From assembly GCA_036927565.1 (NCBI GenBank), contig JAYESD010000002.1, forward strand, positions 142,421,167 through 142,485,166: a stretch of DNA of 64,000 nt. Direction: 5' to 3'. The notes beneath the pieces are model-generated. The model saw only the letters and a program-made list of their open reading frames with translations. It was not told the DNA's origin and made no database searches. Origin of the DNA: Tuctoria greenei (taxonomy: Eukaryota; Streptophyta; Magnoliopsida; Poales; Poaceae). Both the position numbers and the translations under genes were made by a program. Positions within the stretch are counted from its first letter, which is position 1. Every line of letters starts with the position of its first letter. Below, one piece after another: positions 22,680-34,169 of the stretch.

Positions 22680-22754
22680 GTCTAGGTTTTGTGGAGAGAA
22701 GAGAGGATGTTAGAACGGTTGTGCGGAAAAGACGATGGCGCGGGTGACCATCTT

Positions 22755-22870
22755 ATACTCCCTCCGTCCCAAGTGAACTCTATTTTTAGGATTCAAACCG
22801 CACATTAGTCAACGCATAAAATTACCCTAACACCCTTCATAAATACATATCCTCCCACTTTCCATTCAAT
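22755..22870. repeat. Truncated Stowaway-type MITE
   Basis: TACTCCCTCCGTCCCAAGTG at 22755 is a standard grass Stowaway left end. A matching right end is not seen before the F-box-like gene, so the element is truncated or diverged. Confidence 0.6.
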
Positions 22871-23182
22871 GCCAGTAAGTTGCTACGGCAACAAAGGACA
22901 GTAGCTGAAAATGTGCAGAGCAGACAGCTGACATGACCATACAGTGAAAGTAAAGTTGAGTTGGGACAAAAAAATTGGCTGGAAATAACTGCCCACACAC
23001 CACCATCCCTCTTCTCCGCGCGTACTAAAAATCACCGGGCGTCTCATCGTCTTCTCCGCGCGTACTAATAAAGAGTAGTAAGTCAACACACCATCCTCTA
23101 CTTCGCCACACACACCATCCTCTTCTCCGCACGTACTCTTCCTCTCCGTCGCGCGCGCCCTCATTGGTTCCCTTCGAAGCCC
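22871..23182 (+). promoter_or_regulatory. Upstream region of the F-box-like gene
   Basis: Contains three copies of a TCTTCTCCGC(G/A)CGTACT block (about 23010, 23050 and 23120), a small local duplication ahead of the ATG at 23183. No clear TATA box was seen. Confidence 0.4.
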
Positions 23183-23939
23183 ATGGAGTTCCCCTTGCCG
23201 CACGATATTGCATTCCTAATCGCGGGGTGGGTCGCCGCAACCTCCACCCAGCCCATGGACGACCTCTCCAGTCTGCGCGCCACCTGCAGTGCCATGCACG
23301 CGGCGTGCTGTGATCCCACCGTGGGCAGGCGCGTGGCGCTGGAGCGGGAGAGCAGCTGGGAGTGGTTCCAATGGCACGGGAACGGGAGCTACGACGCCCT
23401 CGTGGAGTGCCTGGCCAACGTGGGCAACCCACATGCATGCTACATCACCGGGTTCGACCTCGTCTTGAACTACGGCCCCACGCAGGCGCAGCAGGGCACC
23501 CAGTTCCTTGCCCCGGGCGGCCACGAACGGCCACAAGGTGGTGGCCTACGTCCTCTCCATGCTCCGCTACAGCACCGACGGCGGGGACTGTGATGCCCTC
23601 GAGTATATTTGGCAGGTCAAAGGCGAGGCCCACGTCGCCGACAATGCGGCCGGGTCTGTCGCGATGAAGAGGACCAACACGGAGTGCTGCCGGTGTCGGA
23701 ATCAAGCCATGCAGAGGCTTGACGTTTTCATGAGTAGGAGGTTACTGCGTAGGCCTCCTCCGGGACCGCCGCCGGTGGCGCTGCCCGACATTGATGATTA
23801 CGTTTGCCGCAGCCCGACAGGGGGGAACCAGGGGCCTGCCCACTGCGGCTGGCGAGGGTGGTACAAGTGGACCGTCTTCTATACTGAGAACTATAGGATT
23901 GAGCGCGAGTATGACCTGTTCTGCCATAACGTGTTGTAG
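23183..23939 (+). pseudogene. F-box-like/Sel1-like grass protein with one frameshift
   Basis: The first frame (23183-23520) begins MEFPLPHDIAFLIAGWVAA, an F-box-like helix followed by DDLSSLRATCSAMH. It continues with a Sel1-like stretch (ECLANVGNPHACYITGFDLVL). The second frame (about 23508-23939) continues AATNGHKVVAYVLSMLRYS and ends with a cysteine-rich segment (CCRCRNQAM) and a tail with WRGWYKWTVFY. The two frames join if one C is removed from the CCCC run at about 23511-23514. F-box proteins recruit substrates to SCF ubiquitin ligases; that role is inferred from the N-terminal similarity only. The single break in a C-run could be a sequence error, in which case this is an intact gene of about 250 codons. 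Confidence 0.6.
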
Positions 23940-24240
23940 TCTATGGGTTATATTCCCTCCATTCCCTTTTGGATGTGCTACCCCTAGTTCCCCCAACGCC
24001 AATGAAAAGTGAACAAAGGGAGTACTGTATATAAAATAGACTTGTATAAGGCATGTTGATGTGTTTCTCCTATATATGCATGCTCGTCTCTGATGAATGT
24101 TGCACTTGTTGTGTTTCCCCTATGCGCGCTCGTCTTTTGTTTAGCCCCGTTTGCATCAAAGGAAACTCACGAGGTAGTTTAAAGGAATGGATTCCTCCAG
24201 AAGTGACACGAGTGCTTTAAAAAATCTAGGTTCTATAAAT

Positions 24241-24340
24241 NNNNNNNNNNNNNNNNNNNNNNNNNNNNNNNNNNNNNNNNNNNNNNNNNNNNNNNNNNNN
24301 NNNNNNNNNNNNNNNNNNNNNNNNNNNNNNNNNNNNNNNN
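24241..24340. other. Assembly gap (100 N)
   Basis: Exactly 100 N, the usual placeholder for a gap of unknown size. The sequence to its right is a promoter and start codon reading into the gap, so a gene body is probably hidden here. Confidence 0.97.
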
Positions 24341-24530
24341 ATACCCATTTGTGTGGCGACGGAGGTGCAGAGAAAGAGCAAGAGGTAGTCGACGGTGGCG
24401 GGGGGAGAAGTTTGGAGGCTAGGATCTAAGGAGCGGTACGGCGGAGAAGCAAGAGAACGGTGAGCCTTTATAGCGGGTCGTCGTCTAATAGCGGGCGTGT
24501 GGTGAGGGGTCCCTGTCTCCAGGCATCGGT
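24341..24530 (-). promoter_or_regulatory. Promoter and start codon of LGLGTLP-family copy 2; coding body in the gap
   Basis: Read on the minus strand, this segment matches 47565-47762, the upstream region of copy 5. Shared parts are the TATA box (TATAAAGG, 24472-24465), the leader with CTCTTTCTCTGCACCTCCGT and the start context ACACAAATGGGTA. The ATG lies at 24348-24346 and only about three codons precede the N run. The strong match of a whole promoter implies another family member whose coding sequence is missing from the assembly. Confidence 0.75.
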
Positions 24531-27500
24531 TTTTCACAGGTGGTTTTTAACTTTATCTCAGGCGGCTTTTACTTACCAATCGCCTGATAAGATATTTAAT
24601 CAAGAATATTAATCAAGAAGAAGTAAATATCTTCACAGGTGGTTGGTACTTAATAATAGCCTGAGAAGATGTTTATATCAGTCGGGTATTACTTACCAAC
24701 CGCCTGAGATAATGCCCGATACTGTTCTTTAGTTTCCTTATCCCTTGCTTCTTTTTTATTTAGATTCCAATATAAATACTCAAACATGTTTAGATTCTGC
24801 AAATTGTGTCCAAATTCGATGATTCTTTCTTCTACATTTGTATAAAATTAACATCTACCACCTGAACAAAATATTTTAAAACTTGTATAGCTGACGTTGT
24901 AATGTTTTGATAAATATCAAATTAATTTCTACTCACATATTATTCACATTTGTGTATCTCATAAAAAAAGATCCTTCACTCAAATTTGTTTGTATGAACA
25001 TATTTGTATCATTTATACATGTATGAATTTTGTTAATTTTTTTAAAAGCATTCCAACGTGTCAAACTTCAAATTATCCATCATTCTAACTAAATGCTCAT
25101 ATACATATGAGGCATTCGTCAAATTATGAACACACATTGATTCAAAAAAAATTTAAAAAATCTGAAAAAATTCATAGAGGTTGGTATGATGAGTAAAAAT
25201 GTCCAGAGAAAAAATAAATAAAAAAGGCATTATATTCATGAAGATAGAAAAATGAAAAATAGCATTTGTTGTATGTTTTTTATGTTCTAACCAATTTCAA
25301 AAGATTTATGAAGTGCAATTTAATGGTAACCTTTACTTATCAATAATATTACAAGAAAGTGTAATTTTGCCTTTTTAAAGGACCCACATTTAATTAAGAA
25401 TATTAATCGAGAAGAAGTAAATATCTTCACAGACGGTTGGTATTTAATAATCGCCTGAGAAGATGTTTATCTCAGTGGGGTATTACTTACCCACCGCCCG
25501 AGATAATGCCCGATATTGTTCTTCAGTTTCCTTATCCCTTGCTTCTTTTTTATTTAGATTCCAATATAAATACTCAAACATGTTTATATTCTGCAAATTG
25601 TGTCCAAATTCGATGATTCTTTCTTCTACATTTGTATAAAATTAACATCTACCACCTGAACAAAATATTTTAGAACTTGTATAGCTGACATTGTAATGTT
25701 TTGGTAAATATCAAATTAATTTCTACTCACATATAATTCACATTTGTGTATCTCATAAAAAAAAAGATCCTTCACTCAAATTTGTTTGTGTGAACGTATT
25801 TGTATCATTTATACATGTATGAATTTTGTTAATTTTTTTAAAAAGCATTCCAACATGTCAAACTTCAAATTATCCATCATTCTAACTAAATGCTCATATA
25901 CATATGAGGCATTCATCAAATTATGAACACACATTGATTCAAAAAAATTTAAAAAATCTGAAAAAATTCATAGAGGTTGGTATGATGAGTAAAAATGTCC
26001 ACTGAAAAAATAAATGAAAAAGGCATTATATTCATCAAGATAGAAAAATGAAAAATAGCATTTGTTGTATGTTTTTTATATTCTGACCAATTTCAAAAGA
26101 TTTATGAAGTGAAAGTTAATGGTAACCTTTACTTATCAATAATATTACAAGAAAGTGGAATTTTGCCTTTTTAAAGGACCGCATTTAATCAAGAATATTA
26201 ATCAAGAAGAAGTAAATATCTTCACAGGCGGTTGGTACTTAATGACCGCCTGAGAAGATGTTTATCTCAGTCGGGTATTACTTACCAACCGCCTGAGATA
26301 ATGCCCAATACTGTTCTTCAGTTTCCTTATCCCTTGCTTCTTTTTTTATTTAGATTCCAATATAAATACTCAAACATGTGTAGATTCTGCAAATTGTGTC
26401 CATATTCGATGATTCTTTCTTCTACATTTGTATAAAATTAACATATACCACCTGAACAAAATATTTTAAAACTTGTATAGCTGACATTGTAATGTTTTGG
26501 TAAATATCAAATTAATTTCTACTCACATATTATTCACATCTGTGTATCTCATAAAAAAAGATCCTTCACTCAAATTTGTTTGTATGAACATATTTGTATC
26601 ATTTATACATGTATGAATTTTGTTAATTTTTTTAAAAGCATTCCAACATGTCAAACTTCAAATTATCCATCATTCTAACTAAATGCTCATATACATATGA
26701 GGCATTCATCGAATTATGAACACACATTGATTCAAAAAAATTTAAAAAATCTGAAAAATTCATAGAGGTTGGTATGATAAGTAAAAATGTCCACTGAAAA
26801 AATAAATGAAAAAGGCATTATATTCATCAAGATAGAAAAATGAAAAATAACATTTGTTGTATGTTTTTTATGTTCTGACCAATTTCAAAAGATTTATGAA
26901 GTGAAATTTAATGGTAACCTTTACTTATCAATAATATTACAAGAAAGTGGAATTTTGCCTTTTTAAAGGACCCACATTTAATCAAGAATATTAATCAAGA
27001 AGAAGTAAATATCATCACAGACGATTGGTACTTAATAACCGCCTGCGAAGATGTTTATCTCAGTCGGTTATTACTTACCAACCGCGTGAGATAATGCCAG
27101 ATACTGTTCTTCAGTTTCCTTATCCCTTGCTTCCTTTTTATTTGGATTCCAATATAAATACTCAAACATGTTTAGATTCTGCAAATTGTGTCCAAATTCG
27201 ATGATTCTTTCTTCTACATTTGTATAAAATTAACATCTACCACCTGAACAAAATATTTTAAAACTTATATAGCTGACATTGTAATGTTTTGGTAAATATC
27301 AAATTAATTTCTACTCACATATTATTTACATTTGTGTATCTCATAAAAAAAAGATCCTTCACTCAAATTTGTTTGTATAAACATATTTGTATCATTTATA
27401 CATGTATGAATTTTGTTAAAAATTTTTTAAAAACATTCCAACATGTCAAACTTCAAATTATCCATCATTCTAACTAAATGCTCATATACATATGAGGCAT

Positions 27501-27898
27501 TCATCAAATTATGAACACACATTGATTCAAAAAAATTTAAAAAATCTGAAAAAATTCATAGAGGTTGGTATGATGAGTAAAAATGTCCACTGAAAAAATA
27601 AATTAAAAAGGCATTATATTCATCAAGATAGAAAAATGAAAAATAGCATTTGTTGTATGTTTTTTATTTTCTGACCAATTTCAAAAGATTTATGAAGTGA
27701 AATTTAATGGTAACCTTTACTTATCAATAATATTACAAGAAAGTGGAATTTTGCCTTTTTAAAGGACCCACATTTAATCAAAAATATTAATCAAGAAGAA
27801 GTAAATATCATCACAGGCGGTTTGTACTTAATAACCACCTGCGAAGATGTTTATCTCAGTCGGTTATTACTTACCAACCGCCTGAGATAATCTTCTTC
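24531..27898. repeat. Four tandem copies of a 795-bp unit with GGCGGTT inverted repeats
   Basis: Unit starts (TTTAATCAAGAATATTAATC or a close variant) lie at 24595, 25389, 26184, 26977 and 27773, giving unit lengths of 794, 795, 793 and 796 bp plus a partial fifth. Copies are nearly identical by eye. Each unit carries CACAGGCGGTTGGTACTTAA followed by ACCGCCTGAGAAG, and TCTCAGTCGG...CCAACCGCCTGAGATA, that is two short inverted repeats about 35-40 bp long. Such GGCGGTT/AACCGCC motifs are typical of grass CACTA subterminal regions. The AT-rich remainder has no gene. Confidence 0.92.
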
Positions 27899-28234
27899 TC
27901 AAACGAGTTTGAATTACCAACCGCCTGAGATAATTACCTTATGATACCAGAGTCTGAGGAACACGATGAACACACTACACATTCATTCATTCACACAGTT
28001 GAAGAACACACAAGATACTCATTCATTAACAATATTCAATCACACATCTCACAAAAGAACACACAAGATACACAATATTTACACAAGAACACACAAGAGA
28101 ACACAAGATACACAAGTAATATTCAATCACATAGATGAACAAAGATAGATTTCATTCATTAACAATATTTACAAAACAGAAGAAACTAAAAACAACAAAG
28201 AAAAACTAATTAAATCCTACTCCTACTCCTACTC
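27899..28234. other. 3' flank of copy 3; ACACAAGA-rich direct repeats
   Basis: After a last ACCGCCTGAGATAAT motif (27918) there is a tract of ACACAAGATA-type direct repeats (about 28000-28130), then the 3' flank of the minus-strand copy 3. No separate gene. Confidence 0.5.
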
Positions 28235-28665
28235 CTACTCCTCTTCCTCCTCCTCCTCCTCCTCCTCGTCCTCCGGCGGTGACTCGGGCGCCGGTGCAAT
28301 AGGAGACAGGGCCGGTTGCACCGGCTACACCGGCTGCACTGGCGGTGCAACCACGAGGTTGCTAGCCGTCGCCTCCACCAGTGTTCTGTGGCCCTCGGGG
28401 CCAAGAACCTGGGCCATCGTCCCGAACAGAATGTCGAGACGATCAGCCACCCTGTGAGGGCATAGAGGTAGTGGCCGATGGTACCCATTCCAGGATACTC
28501 TGGAAGGGTACCCAGCCCCAAGGCACGCATGGCGCGAGAAGTATTTTTGTACGCCTCTCGCGCCATGAGGAGGCGCTCCTGGGTGTTGATCCTCTCGGGG
28601 GAGCTGCAACATGGTTTCTTGCAAGGTGGCTCCCTCGGAGGGCTTGGCAGCGGAAGGTCGGCCAT
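28235..28665 (-). pseudogene. LGLGTLP/DTTGHY family protein, copy 3, frameshifted
   Basis: Starts MADLPLPSPPREPPCKKPC at 28665. It continues with MAREAYKNTSRAM, ALGLGTLPEYPGMGTIGHY and LYALTG. A one-base deletion relative to copy 4 at about 28452 shifts the frame; the other frame then gives VADRLDILFGTMAQVLG, EGHRTLV and PPVQP. A TAG follows inside the proline/glutamine linker, then a poly-glutamate end with the aligned stop at 28237-28235. Copy 4 is its closest relative in the window. It lies back to back with the TNPA/ULP transposon gene at 29182, about 500 bp apart. Product unknown and broken here. Confidence 0.75.
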
Positions 28666-29181
28666 AGTGGTGTTGGGTCGTTAGAGCGGAGGAAGACGAA
28701 GAAAAGAAGAGGATTCAAAGTGAGTAACGCGCTTGTGGAGAACTAACGGGTGATAGCGCGTCTTTAAGGCCGCGCGGAGTGGAAGATGGAGCAGTTGGTT
28801 TACCGCGCATTGAAAGGTCGCGCCTAGGGGAAAAGAAAGGTCGCGCACGGTCGTCGACACGTCTTCATAGACGGTTGGTGAGAGGTCTTTATGTAGGCCT
28901 TCATCAAATTATGAACACACATTGATTCAAAAAAATATCAATGTAGTAAATATCTTCTCAGGCGGTTGGTAAGTAAAACCCGCGTGAGGTAACCGTCTTC
29001 TTAGGCGGTCGGTACTTAAAATCCGTCTAAGGAAATTGGAGTTTATATATACCCCTCGGCAGCGTAGGAAAAACCTAACCCGCACGAAACACTTAACTTC
29101 AGCAGTTCAAGTTAATGTTGGTTGTCAAGTATACGAAGTCTTATAATTTTTTCTACCTAGATTAATCGCGAAGACAATGAG
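28666..29181. promoter_or_regulatory. Divergent intergenic region with GGCGGTT motifs
   Basis: Lies between copy 3 (minus strand) and the TNPA/ULP gene (plus strand). CTTCATAGACGGTTGGTGAG at about 28862, TTCTCAGGCGGTTGGTAAG at about 28953 and TTCTTAGGCGGTCGGTAC at about 28992 are single or paired versions of the subterminal motif. A TATATATA stretch (about 29045) lies ahead of the leader of the plus-strand gene. Confidence 0.55.
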
Positions 29182-32100
29182 GTGACATTGGCTCCTAAAA
29201 CCGCAGAAGGTTCTCCAATGGATGAATCCTCAACTTCACTCAAGCAGAAACGAGGGCAACGAGGTCCCAATAAGGGTCCATTGGACCGCATCATGTACAT
29301 AACAAGGGTCGGTCCAGGTGGGCTTCCCCAAGAACCACTGGATTCAGTTACCAAGTACCGTAATGCATGCGATTTTCTTGTTAGGGAGGTTGTGCCGATC
29401 ACAACCGAGAATTGGAGGAAATTACCCGAGCAGACCAAGAACGAGTTGTGGGAAAGGATAAAGAAACAATTCAAGTTCCCGAAAGGCACAGAAGAAGCTG
29501 TGAAGAAAGCAACATTGGTCTCTTGCGACAAGAAGTTTCGATGCTGGAAGAGTGAAATGAATGCTTATGTTAAGGCCGATAAGGTCCCTAGCCCGAGGAA
29601 GATGGGAAAAATCACACAAGCTCAGTGGCAAGAGTTTGTTCGTCAAAAGAGCACACCTGATGCTAATGCTCTAAGTGCAACTAGGTCAGAGCTTGCAAAA
29701 AAGAACAAATACCATCATCGCTTGGGGTCTGCCGGATATGCCCCCAAAGTCCAGAAATGGAACAAGATATTAGAAAAAATTACCAGTAAGGGCAATCCTC
29801 ACCCATTAGAAGGGTGCGATGAGCGAACTCAATGTTGGGTCTTTGCTCGGTCAGGTTTGACCAGCGAGGGCAAACTTGAAAAGCCCGACTCTCTGAATGA
29901 AGTAGAGGATAAAATGAAAGAAGTAATTGAAAAGCAACAGAAGGGTCTCTTCAAGCCGAAGAGGGAGAATGACCAACTTACTGCTATCTTAGGAAACCCT
30001 GAACACAGCGGACGGGTTCGAGCGGTCTCTTCTCAAATGTCTTGGCTAGATGGTTTCCCTAAAGATAAAGACACATATAGAATATGTGAGAAGTTTAATA
30101 AAACAATTGATGAAACGATTGCTCAAAAGGTCAAAGAAAATATGCAAGAAATAATGGAACAACTTAGACAATCGGGACAATTAGTGGCACCGAGTATAGT
30201 GACGCTTCCGGTGCAAAAGGAGCAATTAGTATCTCCAACTGCCTACCCTAGCAACGTTGTTTCGTGCCAGGCTCAGGGTCAACCCATGAGTTCCCTGTCG
30301 ATGATATTGCTAACGACAAATCTTGTCATCTTCTTGTCCTGATAGGCAGAGCAGGGAACAAAACCAAACAGGTTGCCACTGATGTGGCAAAGCCTGATCG
30401 TGACTTCAACAAGAATCCACTTCCGTTGTATTATGCTTTGGTGCAAGTTCTTCAGATCATTGATAATGATTATGAAGATTATGAAATAGACCACGTCACA
30501 CCTGAGGGGATTGCGACTCTGGGGAAGGCTGTCAAGCAATTAATCCTTTGGCACCGACGCGATATCGTGTTGGACGATGAGCCAATTTCTAGCCCCGTCA
30601 CATCTCCAAATACTGCAACCCCATCTTCTAAGGCGAAAGTGCATGAAGATCCACTCCCAGTCGAGGAAGATCCACTCCCCCTATGTCTCAGCAAGGATGA
30701 TATCCAAGATCAACAAGTTGGACAACAGCTTCAAGCAGTACCAGAGCAAGATGTTGCTAGTAAAGAGCAACCAGTTGAGCAACAGCTTGAAGTAGTACTA
30801 GAGCCAACTGCTGGGAGTAAAGAGCAATCAGTTGAACAACAGGTTCAACAACAAGCTAGTGTCCAACTTCTGATGACTACTCCTCGATCATCAGTGCCTA
30901 TCAAAGTTACCTCATACCAAAATAAGAAACCTTCATCAGAAGTGTCAAAATATTTGGAAACTATGAAGAAAATATTATAAAATCGAGTGCATCTCGTTCT
31001 TCTCATGAGCCATCATTAGGAGTTAAACCAGGAGTTCCAATATACAAGCTTGAGGATGTTCCTCCTGAATTTAAGAATGGGAAGCCGTTCATGACATCCG
31101 TACAACTTAGCAAACAACCCGTCCAGCTCAGAAGAATACATGAGTGGTACATCCTTGCCAGCACAAAATATGGTCTTAATTGCGTCACATTTCGTATTCC
31201 AAAAGAAGCATTCTGGAGCACTGGAGTGGATAGACGAGTCATTTTATTTGAAGAGCTGCGTGCCCTTTTCCATCGTGGCATGCTCGAAATCAACCTGCTG
31301 CTCGTCTGGTGCTTGTAAGTGCTCTAATATTTTGTATTTGCTTTTCTTACTACACGCATACGCATTTCATGAGATTATATCAATTCTGGACTTCTTCAAT
31401 AGGATGCAATACATGGATAATAAAAAGTTGGAGCACAAGACAGGTATCCTTGACCCTAATAGCATTGCAAAGGTGCTATTCGACGTCCAGGCGGATAGAC
31501 TCAGCAAATTTCAAACACATGAAAAAAAAAGATTTTGAAAACGCAATCGCAAAACTTAAGAAGGATAAAAGGACAGAAGTTGCAGCTTACATAGGACATG
31601 CGATGTTTAACTTTGTCAGAGACAGCAAGAACCTCATAAAGGCTCCGTACCACTTTGAGTAAGTTCAACACATGACATTGAAATAGCAATTATTGGTAAT
31701 TGTTAACACGTGTGTTTGTATGTTTGCAGTAATCACTACATAATGATCTTCATCAAGCCAACGCAGGGAATGGCAACAGTCTTGGACTCGGCCGATTTCT
31801 CACCAGATCGTTACAAAGATTTCCTTTCTATTTTGAAATTGTACGTTTATTCAATAATTTTAATTTACGCACATTTAGAATGTGTTGACAAGTTTTATAT
31901 GACATTTCTTGTATTACAGCGCTTGGCGATTTTACGCGGAACGGCTTGGCGGTGAGAGACCTTCCAATACGAATGCATTGGACATTAAAATGTATTATGC
32001 TTGTCCGAAGCAGCCTGCTGGGAGTGTCTTATGCGGGTATTATGTATGCGAGCATCTTTGGACCACCGGCGTATATAGAGTGAATCGTGAGGATGTAAGT

Positions 32101-32558
32101 TATCCTTAATGTCGATACCTTATTTTCTTACTTTTGTGTTTCATTTTCATTGTAACTAGCATAATTTAATACTTATATTCTCTGCTGTTCAATATTACCA
32201 GAAACATTATTTTCATATTTTGATTCCAACTTCAAAATTCAATTGCTCATAGTACAACTGCTCCAAAAATACCAAATAAATTCCTGTATACTCTCACTTT
32301 GATCTATACTTTGAGATTGTTCAAACAAATACATTCTTAACCTTGTTATATGTTATATTGCAGCACACGAAGAATCTGAACGAAGAATGGCCGATTTGTA
32401 GAAGTATTCCTAGTGGAGGAGCCGACAGGATTGCTGCTGAACTCTGTCAATTCATTCGTCATGAAATTTTGCACAAAAGAGGGGAGTTCTTTGATGAGGA
32501 TGGTGCAGCAGTTGATGTGCCAGAACTTTGCGACTATGCCAATAGAAACAGTTTTTAG
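29182..32558 (+). pseudogene. CACTA-type TNPA-like protein with C-terminal ULP1 (C48) protease
   Basis: The N-terminal part (29218-30270; RGQRGPNKGPLDRIM, CDFLVREVVPITTENW, ELWERIKKQFKFP) matches the plant Ptta/En/Spm transposase family (PF03004 type). The middle part (30264-30980; PVDDIANDKSCHLLVLIGRAG, TPEGIATLGKAV, LILWHRRDI) is the usual following segment. The C-terminal part reads through introns with GTAAGT-type donors: 31019-31313, 31403-31657, 31731-31840, 31921-32094 and 32367-32558. It includes HYIMIF, VLDSAD and CGYYVCEHL, which fit the His, Asp and Cys of a ULP1-type cysteine protease. Breaks: frameshift at about 30280, a stop at 30978, and an A-run shift at about 31523. The first ATG in frame is 29218, so an upstream exon is possible. 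Element A lies 50 bp after its stop. Confidence 0.75.
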
Positions 32559-32603
32559 TGAGAACTTGTAAACTTTGAGATGAATTATATCTGTAACTTG
32601 TAC

Positions 32604-32608
32604 ACATG
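32604..32608. repeat. Left target-site duplication of element A
   Basis: ACATG precedes element A and ATATG (44286-44290) follows it: a 5-bp duplication with one C/T difference. Confidence 0.65.
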
Positions 32609-34117
32609 TGAAAGTGCATCTAGGACTCCCTTGTGGGTTTTGGACGATTTATGACAAGCAATTGGGATCCTAATCCTTTTGTTGAGATGAATGCAGGAAA
32701 ATGATGAAAAATGAGCAAAGTGCCAAAAAGAGGGAAATTGAGAAGGAAAATGAATTTGAGCTCAAGGAGAAGAAATTAGTAGTTTAGTATGTATGGAGTG
32801 TGCTAAGGAAACACACCCAAGAGCTCAATCTCATTTAATCACACACACACAATGCACAAAGCTATACAGGACCGGACTAGTCCGATATCAGCCGGACTAG
32901 TCCGATATCTTTCTGTTCCACTTCGGACTAGTCCTCCCCAGTGCGGACTAGTCCTCAACACAATGCACAAGTCACTAGATCGGACACGTCCGGTCACCAC
33001 CGGACTAGTCCGATATTCTTTCTGATCCACTTCGGACAAGTCCGGTGATTACACGGACTAGTCCGATATACACTCTGATCTAAATCGGACAAGTCCTCCA
33101 AGTGCGGACTTGTCATCCTAAACACTTAGGGTTTCACAGGTCCGGACAAGTCCGATGACAATCGGACTAGTCCGAAGATTTCCAGCAGCGAAATCGGACA
33201 AGTCCGTTTTCAACCGGACTAGTCCGATATTCCTAGACACTTAGGGTTTGCTTCGCACAGCACACCGGACTAGTCCGGTCACCACCACGGACTAGTCCGA
33301 TCTTTATGAACCCTAACGGTAACTTCTATAAACCCCATATAAATAGAGGTGCACGGCCCACTTTCACCCTCTCTCGAACCCTAGCACCGTCACACCTCCC
33401 AAGAGACTCAAAAACTACCTCTCTCCACGAAACTAAGTGAAAAATTGATCAATCCATTGAAGATCACTTGTAGATCATTGGAGAGGGCACTTGGCACACG
33501 ATTGAGCTCTTGGTTTGAATCTCTAACACACTCTTGTATCTCAATTTGTATATTTCGAAGTGTGTTATTGGTGGTCTTGAAACTTGTAATCAAGGGAGCT
33601 CTCATCTTGTGAGATCGCCCCTTCAACTTGGTGATTTACCCCTGTGTGATTAGTGGAAGAGGATTGGCCTTCGTGGCGATCCGACGAGGGAAGGGTTGGT
33701 GAAGATCCGGTCCTTTTGTGGGCTCCTCAACGTGGACGTAGGTTGCCTTCGTGGTAACCGAACCACGGGATAAATCTTGTGTCTTGTTCATTTGTGTTCA
33801 TCATTCTAGTTGATCAACATTATCTAGGGTTTGATTCATTTTGTTGAATTCAAGATAAATAGTTGAACAAGAATCATACTTGCAATAGAACTTGACATAC
33901 AACTACTGAACTGTTATTAAAGTTTATACTTCCGCTGCAAACATCAACGAAACAATCAAATTGACCTAACTTGATCAACCTAGCCCGTGAAATCCGGACT
34001 AGTCCGCACTTTACCGGACTAGTCCGATATATCTGGTTTTGACCTTGTTGTTGAAGTGCTACAGGAACCGAGAAATTTCAAAAAGGCCTATTCACCCCCC
34101 CTCTAGGCCTACATTCA
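32609..34117 (+). repeat. Element A 5' LTR
   Basis: Runs from TGAAAGTGCATC to GGCCTACATTCA, 1,509 bp. About 16 copies of CGGACTAGTCCG or CGGACAAGTCCG-type palindromes lie at 32870-33300, just upstream of the TATA box (TATAAATA, 33338-33345). Two more lie at about 33990-34030. A C-run (TTCACCCCCC) lies close to the end. Confidence 0.95.
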
Positions 34118-34119
34118 AT

Positions 34120-34131
34120 TGGTATCAGAGC
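34120..34131 (+). promoter_or_regulatory. Element A primer binding site
   Basis: TGGTATCAGAGC two bases after the LTR; initiator-methionine tRNA complement. Confidence 0.92.
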
Positions 34132-34169
34132 AGGTTCTTCAAGAAAGAGTGCAACCACTCGAAGAGATC

